Below are positions 1 through 11,861 of a DNA stretch of 64,000 nucleotides, one piece after another. This DNA is from Chaenocephalus aceratus (Eukaryota > Chordata > Actinopteri > Perciformes > Channichthyidae): positions 22,199,169 to 22,263,168 of the forward strand of contig CM043785.1 in assembly GCA_023974075.1 (NCBI GenBank), read 5' to 3'. A program made the translations under genes and the position numbers. The notes beneath the pieces are model-generated. The model had not been told where the DNA came from, searched no databases, and saw only the letters and a list, made by a program, of their open reading frames with translations. Every line of letters starts with the position of its first letter. Positions within the stretch are counted from its first letter, which is position 1.

Positions 1-486
1 TCCCTGTTGCTGTAAGTACGAAACAATTATTCTCCCAGGAGGTTGTAATTTCTTTGGTTAACAGAAAAACAAAGCAGTTCATACTTGAATGTATTTTGCA
101 GGATTGTCATTATCATAGCAGTGATTCAGACGACAGTAGCTCGAATTCTCATCACTACAGCAGTGAGTCTGACAGCGATGAGGTAAGAATCCAATAAACC
201 CCATCTCTTTTTAACTATAGTGAAACTTTAGCGAAACATTTATTCATTTCAAAAAATATATCACTGTGTTTGTTTGATCTTGCTGCAGAATTACAATCGT
301 CCCTGGCCTTCGTTTCCATTCTGGCCATTTCCTGGTCTGTGGCCGCTTCCACCTGCTCCTGCACCCCCCCCTCCTCCAGCACCGACACCCAACCCAACCA
401 CAACACAAAATCCTACCACGACCACCCGGCCCACCACGACCACAGCTGATCTCACCACCAAGGGCCAACGAGGAGACAACGATTGA
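1..486 (+). CDS. Acidic, proline-rich SCPP with C-terminal RGD (3' part only)
   Basis: The gene enters from the left edge. An exon ends at base 11 before a GTAAGT donor, then come exons 102-182 (27 codons) and 289-486 (65 codons plus TGA), all phase 0 with AG/GT borders. The 102-182 exon is a Ser/Asp/Glu/His run with SDSDD and SESDSDE clusters, typical targets of secretory-pathway casein kinase. The last exon is aromatic and proline-rich (PWPSFPFWPFPG), then Pro-Ala and Thr-rich, and ends GQRGDND. RGD is encoded at 469-477. Short phase-0 exons, phosphoserine clusters and position beside other SCPP genes support a secreted mineral-matrix protein. The signal peptide lies outside the window, so the exact family member cannot be named. 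Confidence 0.7.
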
Positions 487-1263
487 ACTGTACTGATCTG
501 GGCAGGAATAACAGATTGTGTTTAATGTGTGAACCCAGATTTTGTGAACTTATTTTTCGTTGGCAAGTTTCAGTATTGGTTCAGCAACCTTTTTATGTGT
601 ATTTTCTTTTCACTCCTTTGTCAATGTTCATATCATTTGAAATAGCATTTTCTTATGCCACACTCCATAGGACAACTTTAAGAATGTTCTGATATATTGT
701 GATTTAAAATGTGTAAAAAGTGAAACATTTACTTTGTTGGGGTTTAATTATTCGTTTTGTTGGAGGTTGGTCTTGGACGGCGATGGAGACACCTCAGGGT
801 GGATGCTGATGTCACACTGGTGTGAAACAGTCTCAGTGGGCACACACATCACCATCCCTGGATCAACACAGCTTAAGAAAGGGATGAGCGTTGAGCCTTT
901 AATACCTGACTTCATCTGGGAAGTCTGTCACTCTGTAGCCTACTTTTATCATGACTCGACTCATTCATCATCACACTGTACTGTATTTAATCACAGAGAC
1001 TTTACTGTACCCCTGCATTATCATTCTCACAAATATACATTTTCTTATTGTATTAAAGCACATTCTATAATGTCTTTTCATGGTTTGTGCCAAAATGGTG
1101 GGTTTTTCAGAGCTGCTCTTTATGAATGTAATCATGTTTATTAAATTATATAAACCAGCCAAATTACAGGTCAAGGTTTGTGTACATCAATACAATACAA
1201 AATCAAGCACTGAATAATGATTTTTGCACATTCTATTATTTGTATTTGTTGGGGGTTTTGAAA

Positions 1264-1269
1264 AATAAA
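1264..1269 (+). terminator. Polyadenylation signal of the RGD-bearing SCPP gene
   Basis: AATAAA lies about 780 bases after the stop codon at 484-486, with no stronger candidate between. The stretch 487-1263 is therefore read as 3' UTR. Confidence 0.45.
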
Positions 1270-1289
1270 ATGTCATTTTAAAATACAGA

Positions 1290-2400
1290 GGTTGCTTTTT
1301 TACTTTTATTCTTATCCTCATGTTTTTCTAAGTCTTTACTTTACAATCAGATGCAGGTTATCAGATTGCTGCCAATTGGCAAAGACATATTGTGGGTTTT
1401 ATACTAAAAGCTCTGAACAACAGTGAGTGTGCATCTGCTTATTACTGTTGACCATGTACATACTGGTTACTTGTCCAGGTTGTCACCTTGCTTCACTGTG
1501 CATGCTGGGGTGGGAACACGTAACTTCATACATACTATGTACATGACAAGGTACCTTGTCCACAATGAAACCATTAGCTGTTACATTATGCACAGCTATT
1601 CCTGGATTAAATTTAGATTCTTGAATTAGAAAAATAACTCCAGCTTTACTCTGCCCCCTTGTGCACTTTTGTATACTTGCAATGTCTGACAGTGCCAAGC
1701 TAAAAAGACATACAGTACATTTTCATACACACCACTTAGTGAAAACCGCATAGCTTTGCCCAATCTTCATTGTGTCTGACTACATTTTGTCTCAATCACA
1801 CACAGGTGTAAATTAAACATTTAGAATTTCTGCACAGTCAGTAGAGAAAGGTTTCAGTGATGGACCTTCATCTTTGTAGGTCCTGGCTTCCCTTTTGATT
1901 GCTTGTCTCAACTTGTGGTCTGGAATTGAATGATGGTTTATTTTATGAATTTGATGTCAGACAAAGGTCCACACCTGAAACGTTATACCTACTTTTCTAC
2001 AAATTGTATATTTCTTTTTTTTCCCCTTTCGTCGCACATTTTTTTGTTTGACCATAATTACATCAGTGAAACACTGACACATCACTTGCACCCACAGATG
2101 GTAAAAGGAAAACCACAAGCCCTAGGTTCTTAATGGTTTGTTTGTTCATTTTTGTAGACATTACAGCATCATAATTGAAGTAAAACTGGCATTCAATGGA
2201 TTTTCTTTGACTTCACCCCATTGCTTCATCCACACCAGAAGATTAGGTTGAATATGTCTGTTTTTGCTGTCTTGTGATTGGTTGTTTCTCTCTGTGAGTA
2301 GTGCATAAGTCAAGGCCCCTTACCATAGGGTTTCATGGAATTTACTCTACCAGCTCTAAGTGGACATCCCTCACATCTTTCATTGGTCTTGTGGGAACTA
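1290..2400. other. Intergenic stretch, no gene recognised
   Basis: AT-rich sequence with no convincing exon, RNA gene or mobile element. The promoter and untranslated first exon of the next SCPP gene should lie in its right part but could not be fixed. Confidence 0.4.
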
Positions 2401-2413
2401 TTTATATTTGGAA

Positions 2414-4528
2414 ATGATTATCTTAATAGTTTTTTCATGTGTTACCCACATGGTGTCTGCAGTACCGGTAAGTAGGCTCATTTATTGGCTCCTACATTTA
2501 TTTATTGTTTCTGAGTTTGAACATTTGACTCTCATTATGTGAAATTGATTGTGGAAATTATAATTCTAGGAGGATTTTAAATTGTACTATATTTTCAGGT
2601 TCGTCCAATTGTCCTTCCTCCCCTGCTTTTACAAGGAAAACCCACTCAAGCTCAAAGAGTTGCTGAACTCTCAAACCAGCTACTTGACGCTCAGACACTT
2701 TCACCACTTTCCCCTAATACGGAGCAACCGGAGGAGGCTGCGGTCATCCAGCAGGCGGGGGTCACCCAGCAGCAGGGGGTCCTCCAGCAGCAGGGGGTCA
2801 CCTGGCAGTCGGGTCCCCAGGTTTTCCCCCAGGTTTTCCCCCAGTTCATGCTTCCAGCACAACACTACACCTGGCCTCCACTAGGGGGCAGTCCAATGAT
2901 TATCCCTCTGCAGCCTAACGTCTACGGATCTCAGCCTGCTAACCAGCCGACACACAGACAGCAGCCTCTGGTAGGACATAAAGAGAACAAATATTTTGGG
3001 TGGAACATTTACAACAAACAAACAATGTATTTATTGTACGCTATATCAAAAATAAATACCATTCATACAAGAATGAAACTCATTTTGAGTGTTTTTTACA
3101 GGTTTATCCTCCATATAGTTACTTCCCTCTTCTCTCATCTGCCTATAGGAACCAAATGGTGAGATATTAAACATGTGCTATCTTATCTTATCAATCTGTC
3201 TATGCATTGCAAAAAGAACAGCATGTACTGCTCTGTACTGAACTACAAAGAACTGTATACTGCAGATGCAATAATATTTTCCAACCACCCAGCTTGAGAG
3301 ATATCACCTGGGGGGTCTTCAACATTTTTAACAGCACAAGTTTTAAGCTGTCAACATCTATTGTATGGGAAACCTGAACCTGTACTAACAGAAAGTGGTA
3401 TGGAAATATAGACATCTGTACTTTGCGAAAATCTGTCACTTTATATAAGATTGTATGATGGAAAGTTGGATGCTGTTTTGATTTTTTTGTGCACAAGTGA
3501 TGTAATTGTAATACTTTGTATCTAATTGTCTGATGTTTCGATTAAGAGACAAGTGCTCTCCTGTCTCTGTACAGAAACAGTTGACAAGTATTGACATATA
3601 AATGTAATTTTTCTGTCTTCAAGTTCTCCCCATATGGATACCCGATGATTGTTGAACCAACCCTTCCACAAAATCCAGCAAATTCACCTCCGAACAGTCC
3701 TGTGTTACCTGCAGAAACTCTTACTGGTCCTGCTCCTTCAGGTGCTGTTCAACCCGTGCTGCAGCAACAACAGGCGTGTTTACCTTTCCTAAATTTAAGT
3801 CTGACAGCAGTGATTATATCATTAAAAATAGATCATATTCAACATTAATATGGCAACATTTAAGGGACAATAAATCCTGCATTATGCTCAGACTTTCTGA
3901 TTTTCTTCTACAGAATCCCCAAATTGTATACATGCTCCAGCAATCCAAGGTAAATATACAATGCAAAATGTAAACTCAGATAGAGTCATTATCACAGTCA
4001 GGTTTATATTTCTTATTTATGATTATGTTTATTTTACATTGTCTGTCATTCTTTACTAGAGTCCTACCCTTGGCAGTTTGAGCTCAGAGGAACTCCAGGT
4101 AACACATCCAAGATTGTATCTGTCTGTCAGCCTGTTCAAACAATCTGCTCAGTGAACCCAGTGATCCCCTTGATGATCACATTGTTCCCTCTCCCTGGCC
4201 CCTTACAGTATATCTCTTTTCATCCGTATTTCAGATGGCAGCTGAAATGGGCCAGCTGGCCATGTACCTGACCAATGTGCTTAAAAACTTGCCTGCTGGA
4301 GCCATTCTGCCTGTGAGCCAGGCCGCTGGGCTCGCAAACCAAGAGAAGCAAGGCATGGTGCCAACAGCTGGGACCTCGGCTGGAGTCCCACAGACAGGGG
4401 GGCTGGCCAGGTCTGAGCCAAACACTAACTTGATATCTGTGGGTTTGGAGAGAACAGCGCAGCAATCAGCAACTGTCCAAACATCTGTTCAAGCCAAACT
4501 CCAACCCACTCAGGGAAACCTTGTCTGA
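2414..4528 (+). CDS. P/Q-rich SCPP, ODAM/SCPP5 class
   Basis: Seven phase-0 exons join into 333 codons: 2414-2467, 2599-2970, 3102-3158, 3624-3773, 3914-3949, 4060-4098 and 4235-4528. The first coding exon is a signal peptide (MIILIVFSCVTHMVSAVP) followed directly by a GT donor, the SCPP hallmark. It lacks the usual Lys at position 2. Exon 2 is Gln/Pro-rich with repeats of the type TQQQGV and QVFPQ; later exons carry VYPPYSYFP and FSPYGYPM; a short exon holds SLSSEELQ, a phosphorylation-type motif. All borders are GT-AG except the donor after 3773, which reads CAG/GCGTGT. The product is probably a secreted enamel- or enameloid-type matrix protein. ODAM and SCPP5 are the closest matches from memory and cannot be separated without alignment. 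The untranslated first exon was not located. Confidence 0.75.
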
Positions 4529-4551
4529 CAATGCAGCCCCATTATTACAAT

Positions 4552-4557
4552 AATAAA
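4552..4557 (+). terminator. Polyadenylation signal of the ODAM/SCPP5-class gene
   Basis: AATAAA 24 bases after the TGA at 4526-4528. A further AATAAA near 4850 could be an alternative site. Confidence 0.6.
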
Positions 4558-4599
4558 GTTTCAATCTGAATTGTTTAAACCTGGGTCTACGTGTTTTGA

Positions 4600-5500
4600 T
4601 GATTTTTGTCAAATAACAGTCATTTTAACCTGATTTTGTTGGTCCCTTACAATCACTGAAAACACAATATATATTGTGACACCATGCACATGCACATGCA
4701 ATTTGACTTTCTTGGCTCAGACTGATTTTCTCAGCTACAGTACACCCCAATCTTGCAACACCCCAATCTTGTTTGTATCATAATGTTGAAAAATGCCCTC
4801 CAGCAAAGCACACTGCCCTGTTTTGTCTTTACATTTTAATTGTGTTCAATAAAGTTGGAGTCGTTCCTACAAATTCAGTAGTGTCGTAACTTCTCCTATT
4901 TAAGTATACAGCACAGTGTTTTATTCTGCCCAGTAACACCATGATGTAAGGTTGCCTTCACAGTCTATGGTTGCCATGTGACAGCTTCTACCCATAGGCA
5001 AATAAATGAAACCACACATGTTTACCAGTCTGCATTTAACAAAAGTTGAGCGAGTTTGAGTCAACATTAGAAAGTCTTAATAGGCTGCAAACATGTTGTG
5101 ATTGTCATGAAGGAATAAAAAAAGGTACAACTGCAATATAATATTAATCTTCAAATCATAATCAGCTATGTTATCTAGTATAAGAGGTAGAAGTGTACAA
5201 TAAGATGTGCTGTTTTAGAATAACCACTTAATATATATAATATATAGGTACTACAGCTACAGCATATTGTTCAAAAGCATCAATGTATCATCTATATAGC
5301 CTTGATCCCCTTTGGGCTTTGGGTGTAAAGGATGTTGGAAGGGTTAGCCTGATGGCATCAATGAGGGATAAAATGTGATGGATGTGCGTTTCATGCCAAA
5401 AATCTGTCAAGACATTTCTCACACAGATATAACGGCCAATTTTGTCAAATGAAAATAAAATTCCTTGGCTTGTTACCAAAACCTGTCATGGGTTTGTGTG
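4600..5500. other. Intergenic stretch, no gene recognised
   Basis: AT-rich spacer between the ODAM/SCPP5-class gene and the next SCPP. No exon with usable splice sites and no recognised repeat was seen. Confidence 0.4.
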
Positions 5501-5507
5501 TCCACAG

Positions 5508-5592
5508 CTAATAAATAGGAGTAAATCTCTCTGCAGAGAACACATCCCTCCTCAACAATCCTTCAGTACCCGCGTATTGCCAGAAAGGAAAG
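5508..5592 (+). promoter_or_regulatory. Probable promoter and untranslated first exon of the poly-Asp SCPP
   Basis: A TATA-like AATAAATA near 5508 precedes a stretch that ends at a GTAATG donor near 5592. The next acceptor is at 5700-5701, 12 bases before the ATG. Untranslated first exons are standard for SCPP genes. Confidence 0.4.
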
Positions 5593-5713
5593 GTAATGAA
5601 TACAACTGACAGCATATAACATGTATTTGAAAATTTGTTTAGATGCTCTTTCAAATGAATGAATATTTTCAGATCTGATAACTCAAACATCTTTTTGGCA
5701 GCTGGATTACAAC

Positions 5714-7224
5714 ATGAAATTGTTCTTGCTTGCTGCCTGCATCCTTGGGATGGCAGTCTGCGCCCCTGTAAGGAAAAAACCTTCACTTCCTAAAATATTA
5801 TTTCTCTCTTTTATGAATGTTTTTGTTCTGTCTAGTCTAAGTAGCTGTTTTGGAGCTCCATATTCAGCACATTATAAAAGCAGATAATAAACATAATCAG
5901 CAGATTGATTTTGGCTTGGATTTCTGTGCAACTTCTGCCTGATGGTCATAGACAATGTAAAAATACTAACAGTGAAAATACAACATTTAGCAATTCATAT
6001 TTGTCTGAATTATTGAGTTTACACTCACTTGCATTGCCTTGACACTGCAGTGTTATCTTCTCTTCTTTACAGCAGCAGATGTACATGGAGTTTGACATCG
6101 TTCACGCTCCGGCTCAGGTACACTGAGACACAGCTGTGACACACAAACCACAGTAAAAGTCACATTTTGAAACTGAATAACACAGGTCTGCTATTATATG
6201 TTTACCACTGAGTCTCTCTATAGTCGAGCCTGCTGGTGTCTCTTTTACTTGTAGTTTTCTGCTATTTCTCTCGAACTTAAGGTTACAAATTATATTATTT
6301 TCCTTTTCAGGCAGAGCATCTTATTCCTGCTGGAGCCCCAGCTGATACACTGGACGTTGTAAGTATTTATTCTTTAGAATATCTTTAATTATTATTTAAA
6401 AAAATAACACTTATTCTATGATAATAATCTGGGTTGTTTATTTTCCAGCTGCTCCCGGTTGATGCCAAAGGAAGGCCTATTGCAGGACTTGTGAGTACAA
6501 TAGTAAATCCTGAATTGTCTCTATGGATAAAGTACTTAATAGATGCTTAAACCAAAAACAATCAAAGCCTAAAAACATGTAGTCCAACAATATTAATGTG
6601 TGCCTGAATGTGTGTCATTGAAAGGGCCGTGGCTTCATTAAGCAAGACGTCTCCTGGCCGAACGTTAAAGGCACTAGAGAAGTGGTAAGTGCCTGCAGAT
6701 TTGCATTCCTCTGATTGAAGATTTGTAACATTTTATTGAACTGATGATATCTTCTCTTTTTAATGTCGTCCAGTACTACCCTTTCGGTTTTGACCCACCA
6801 AAACCTGCTCCTGTTGTTCCTGCTGCCCCTGTTGTACCTGTGGCCCCTGTGGCCCCTGTGGCCCCTGTTGTTCCTGCAGCTCCTGCAGTTCCAGCTGCCC
6901 CTGTTCATCGCATCGTTGCTGCTAGTAAACCAGTAAGTTATATTTTTATTTTGGCCGATTTTGGTTTATTGGATTGATTGATTGCAATGTTCATTAAGTG
7001 CTTGCAGGAAACTGAATTGAATTGCAGTGGTAATGCAACAGGTTCATTCTAGTAAATTAGTATTGCGTCAGAGTGACACACTTACAACTATTTTGGCTGA
7101 GGTGTAGAAAAATATCAACCCATCAGCAAAAGATCCTCACTCCTGACTGGCTCCTCACAAGTCTCTGTCATTTCAGGCTGCCGAACCCAGCAGCGATGAT
7201 GATGATGATGAGGATGATGACTAA
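5714..7224 (+). CDS. Small SCPP with Pro-Ala-Val repeats and poly-Asp tail
   Basis: Seven phase-0 coding exons give 151 codons: 5714-5767, 6073-6117, 6311-6358, 6449-6490, 6625-6684, 6774-6932 and 7177-7224. The signal peptide is MKLFLLAACILGMAVCAP, followed at once by the donor. Exon 5 encodes GRGFIKQDVSWP and ends EV. Exon 6 opens YYPFGFDPPKP and continues as a degenerate Pro-Val/Pro-Ala repeat (VPVAPVAPVAP). The last coding exon is AAEPSSDDDDDEDDD and stop, an acidic calcium-binding type tail with an SSD phosphorylation-type motif. The GF-K ... EV/YYP pattern recurs across the same exon junction in the next gene, so the two look like tandem paralogues. A small fish-type SCPP is clear; the individual name is not. 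Confidence 0.75.
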
Positions 7225-7685
7225 ACCGAGTAGGTAGGAGCCGGATGTGTACACATACACACAAAAAAATAATTGACATGTACAGTATAGAAGGCACATG
7301 CATAATCCAGACTTTTAGGTTTTAAAGTTTGAAACAAAACATTACATATATTTTCTTTCTTTAAGTGAAAATGTTTTGTGTAAATAAGAACAGTTACAGT
7401 GTTTTTGCTCTCCTTCCCACTTTAGGAGATGAATAAAACAAGACCACCACAGTGAAGATGACCAGCCACTGCTGTTTTTCAAAATATGAAACATGAAATG
7501 TTTTTGAGAAGAAAATAGTGTTCCTATTTCTTAGGTACTAAATGGCTCCCTGCACATGGTGCAATGCTTGTCTGTGAATTAAAAGCAGAAAAAGGGGCTG
7601 TGAATCGTATTATGAATGTTGCTAAATGAAGATGAGTGTGTTTTTTATCCCAGTTTTGAGTCCTGCATGTTTGTAACTTCTATCA

Positions 7686-7691
7686 AATAAA
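7686..7691 (+). terminator. Polyadenylation signal of the poly-Asp SCPP
   Basis: AATAAA in the probable non-coding last exon, which seems to begin after the acceptor CCACTTTAG near 7425. A 3' UTR intron from about 7233 to 7424 is inferred from a GTAGGA donor just after the stop. The same sequence recurs at 19832 in the duplicated segment. Confidence 0.5.
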
Positions 7692-8353
7692 AAACAACTC
7701 ATCCATTCCTGGAGTTCTTTGTTTTATACTACTTTGTACATTACATTTCACTAATAAAACAAACTTAAGTGCACAATCCACAGACATTGAATATAATAGC
7801 AAAAGATAAGTACATTTTGAATCACATTTAGTGTTTGTAATGAGATTATTACCGTGTTCATTTAGGTAATGTTACTCAAGGTCACACACTGACATATGAA
7901 GACTGCTAAAACATAGCGAACCTATTTATCATATTGTTTACTGTAAATATTCACAGAAGAATATATATATGAGCAAACGTTCATTTTTTTCCGCTGCAGT
8001 TGCTTGAATAGACTTGTCTGTAAGGCTGTTTTGCTCTGCTCTTTTTTTTTAAACACAATTAACATGCAAGCAACTAGAAAACCATTACTATTACATTTAG
8101 TTTTAGATTCACATACATAATATACATAATGTTGCAGTATCAGATATGCCACAAAGCTGCACTTATACAGAACCAGTAAGGTTGTGGTGGCAGAATGATG
8201 AGCAGGCAGGATGAAGGTGTGCACTTCTCTAGACAGTGTAATCAAGCAGAGTCAGCTATTACACAGAAGGTGGATTTGACCACCGGTCATTTAGTAAAGC
8301 TGAGGACTAGACACCTGCACTGCACCTACTCATTAGCTCACATCACTAGACTC

Positions 8354-8476
8354 TGATTGGCTCTCAGGTGAGCTGGCACCCTATAAAAGACGAAGTAATT
8401 CTGCAGAAGATACGATCAACTGGAATCATCTCCAACATCGACAGTCATCATCTCCTACAGTCTTCTATTCCAGAAG
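8354..8476 (+). promoter_or_regulatory. Promoter and untranslated exon 1 of P/Q-rich SCPP copy 1
   Basis: TATAAAA at 8382-8388, with an inverted CCAAT box (GATTGG) about 30 bases upstream. Transcription should begin near 8412; untranslated exon 1 ends at 8476 before GTGAGT. The same arrangement occurs unchanged at 20525-20531 in copy 2. Confidence 0.7.
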
Positions 8477-8601
8477 GTGAGTTATGAAGAATTTCTACAC
8501 AAGTTAATGCATACTTTTATAATGACCACCAACCATTCAGGTCGAAATAGATTTTTACTAATGTGATGATTTGTATCTGCAGGACTTCAACAATCTGCAA
8601 A

Positions 8602-10131
8602 ATGAAATTGATCATCCTGTGCCTCTGTCTGGCCAGCGCCTCAGCTGCTCCTGTAAGTTTTAATAAACGAAGGTTGTTTTTTCTCAATCCTGGCAGGTTT
8701 ATGACGTTTTTTTAATATAACTATTTCTGTTTTTCTCTTGCTTTTCAGTCCATCTTTCATTACCTGCCTCAATATGCGGGTTCCAGGCCACAGGTAGCAC
8801 CCTCACAGGTAATTATTGTGGGGTGTTTAAGTCTTTCAAAAGTTGTTTGTTTGTAAAAATGTAAACATACTACTGAATAAAGGCTCACATATGAGACACA
8901 GCTGAAATATTGCTATGTAGAGTTCACTGTAAACTGAAATTGTTCCATCTAAATGTCACATTCAGGCGAGAAATCCTTTCGCAATTCCATCTCTGCCACA
9001 ACCCGGGGCAGCTGGTGCCTACAGCGTGGAATTGGTGAGAACTTATTTTATATGCAGGCTTTCTATTGAGAGATTTATTTTTGGCAGTCTGTACTCATGT
9101 ACAAATTCTAATGTTGCACTTGTGTTTTTTTCTTAAGATTTATCCTCATAGCTTTGCTGGTGGTGCCGGTGGGTCCAACCCTGCACAGGTAGGCCCACTT
9201 TACAGAAGCATCTTCTCGTAAAAATTGGATAAACATTTTCACAATTGCTAACCAATTTTCTTTCTCTCTTTTTGCAGCCCTTTGCATCCCATGGTTTCAT
9301 GAAAATATCCATTCCTCAGCCACCTGGCAGACAGAGCGTGGAAGTAGTAAGTGTTGTTGTGTTTCCCCATTCAAAATTAAAGTCACTTTTGACACTTAAA
9401 ATACTTTAGTTATGATAATAGATAGAGTAAACTACTTGTTGGCGCAATTCTTAGTGATATTTTTCTGCTTTTTGTGTTTTTTTTTCATTTGCAGTACTAC
9501 CCATACGACTTCTCCCAGCAAAGGGTAAACAATTTAACTTTAATATGATTTAGAATATAAAATAAAACTAAACTAAATGAAGGTATTTGCTTTTATTTCA
9601 GATAATGACAAACATCCCTCCTATGACAAACGGCCCTCAGATGCCACATGTGAGGATTGTTTATTCAATTATGACTTTTATATTTATCATATAAATATGA
9701 CCAACCACTTTGTTTTTTGTTTTTTCACAGGGGCTGCCATTTGACTTCCCCCTTCAAAATATTCCCCAACAAATCCCAAATGTGAGGGTTAAAAAATCTA
9801 AAGTATAAATACGGTACAACTGAGCATTTCTTCACTCCTGAGGTTTTACATTTATTTTCTCAGATTCCTACCTTCGATACTGGATTCAATGCTCTCCAAT
9901 CCCAGGATCCCCTGCAGACTCTCCAGCAGGACCAGCCCACGCAGACAAACAAGGTACTCATCAATCTATGTTACTTTAAATGCATTAACGTTTTTGTACT
10001 GCTGATAAACAGAAGTATTGAAAAAATTATGAATACATGAGGAATGTTGTCATATAGTGAGAATTTATGAAATGATTACAATTTGGTTTTAACTGTTACA
10101 TTTTTCTTTGCAGATGCCAATTAATGTTTGA
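8602..10131 (+). CDS. P/Q-rich SCPP, copy 1 of a recent duplicate pair
   Basis: Ten phase-0 coding exons give 178 codons: 8602-8652, 8749-8808, 8966-9034, 9138-9188, 9278-9346, 9495-9524, 9602-9649, 9731-9781, 9864-9953 and 10114-10131. The signal peptide is MKLIILCLCLASASAAP, followed directly by GTAAGT. The mature part is rich in Pro, Gln, Phe and Ile (SIFHYLPQYAG, GLPFDFPLQNIPQQIP) and has few acidic or Ser-x-Glu motifs, so it belongs to the P/Q-rich rather than the acidic SCPPs. Exon 6 holds HGFMKISIPQPP and ends VEV; exon 7 opens YYPYDF. The last coding exon is only MPINV and stop. All borders are canonical and no lesion is visible. A secreted matrix role in enameloid, tooth or scale is inferred from the family. 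No name is given because I cannot align it. Confidence 0.8.
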
Positions 10132-11150
10132 AGTCGATGAGAAGATCAGAAGGATTGCAAGACCATTTCTTCTTCGTTTACATTCAGACACAACTACTTT
10201 AAATGATTGAATTTGGTTCTGCAACATGATCATAATCAAATAGCCACGTTTTAGAATAGTCAAATAGTCTTCATTTATTTAAACTTTGATAGAGTTATGA
10301 AGTACTGTGTAACCTTGTACCTTGTATTTCCACAGTGTGTGACACATGTACTGCAAATGTTTATTAACTCATTTGATATTTCTCAAATGTCATTTTCCTT
10401 AAGAATAAATTCTAAGTTTTCATGCAATATCCTTTTCTGTTTGTTTTCATTCAAAGCATTTTTAACTGGTATCATTATTTGTATGTGTTTAGGTGGTCAA
10501 CCTGCTGATATTTGATAAATAATCATATAAATGACTGTAGAAAAGAACACTTTGCTTTTGTCCTGACAGTCCAAAAACCAAATCAGTGTTCAATGATGTA
10601 CAACAGATAAAAGCAGCAACAACTTACCTAAAATTATCAAATAGTTTGCTTTTGCAGAATTATTTTATATTGGTCAGCTAATTCCTTAATGAACAATTGC
10701 GGCTGGTTTACAAAGCTGTGGTCCAACGAAAACAATCCATCGATCTTTTTTTCCAAAGGACAATTCCAACCCATCCAGAAAGCTATTGGTTTCAATTTAT
10801 TTCATTACTTGATGAAAAATTCAATTTGCTGGATATAATTCATGCTTAACAGTTAATCCTGTCAATGAACTAGTAAACACTTTTCAAAACTATTTTAAAG
10901 TAAAGTAACTTTTTCAGGTGGGGTATGGGCATTGATCATGGCATTGATACATGTACACCATGGCATTCTAGATGTAGCCTTTATTTAACCAGGTGAAAGC
11001 CCCTTGAGATCACATTTTCAAGGGTGACCTGCAGGACATTAGTTACACATGTAACATAAAAACAACAGAACAACAATAAGGATGACATACAACATAATGT
11101 ACAGGGTACAGTTTACAAAACTCTATTTACAGTGACAGGTACCATGAGTA

Positions 11151-11861
11151 TCAAACAGCATTGTCACCCAGCCGAGTTTTAAAATGATGCAGGGGAACCA
11201 AAGTGCTCAGTTTTAAACAGGTTTGCAGACTGTTCCAATTTAGTGGAGCTGCACATCTAAAAGCTTTCTTCCCTAAGACAGTCCTAGCACTTGGCACATT
11301 TAATAAAACAACATCATGAGATCTCAGGCAATACGTACTTTCAATTTGTCGAGAGATCAGAGAGCAGATATAAAAAGGTAGTTTACCCAACATGGCTTTG
11401 TGAATGAACATGTACCAATGACTGAGCCTCCGTACAGTTAGTGAAGGCAGACCTGCCTTGGCATACAGGGTACAGTGATGAGTAAGTGCTTTACAGTTAG
11501 TAACAAATCTCAGAGCACTGTGATATGCAGCATCTAACTTTTCCAGGCAATGGGCAGGTGCATTCATATATATCAAATCACCATAGTCCAGCACAGGTAA
11601 AAAGGTCACAGTGACTAGCCTTTTCCTGGCTTCAAATGAGAAACAGGACTTGTTCCTGTAGAAGAAACCTAGCCTAACCCTCAGCTTTTTAAGCAGATTA
11701 GTGACCTGAAGTTTAAAAGTAAGACAATCATCAAGCCAGATACCAAGGTATTTGTAACAGGCAACAACTTCAAGTTTTGTTCCTTGCGTAGTTACAATAT
11801 CAAAAACAGGCTCTGGTGTCTTTTTTGCTTTTGAAAAGAGCATTACCTTGGTTTTATCCAC
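11151..11861 (-). pseudogene. LINE reverse transcriptase, C-terminal part
   Basis: Open frame of about 236 codons beginning just after the break caused by the inner LINE. It starts VDKTKVMLFSK and contains YLGIWLDD, then the conserved thumb/C-terminal region of CR1/L2 reverse transcriptases (LDYGDLIYMNA, LGKKAFRCAAPLNWNSL). It continues the frame of 15856-17205 once the inserted element is removed. It cannot be expressed as one protein in its present state. Confidence 0.8.

Larger units (their letters stand above)
7165..11147 (+). repeat. Segmental duplication, copy 1
   Basis: This segment is nearly identical to 19318-28774, apart from the DIRS element inserted in that copy. It starts in the last intron of the poly-Asp SCPP (CTGTCATTTCAG), includes its last exon, the complete next SCPP gene with promoter, about 430 bases of spacer and the first 170 bases of the LINE 3' end. 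It stops after ACCATGA. Across the gene the offset between copies is 12143-12144, so very few indels separate them. Confidence 0.9.

Noticed and set aside
1930..2133. 67-codon + strand frame considered as an extra SCPP exon
   Set aside because: It lacks signal peptide, SCPP composition and suitable splice borders.
7922..8245. 107-codon open frame on the - strand, repeated at 20083-20388
   Set aside because: It lies antisense in the spacer of the duplicated segment, has no family resemblance and is truncated in copy 2 by single-base changes, so it is not a gene.
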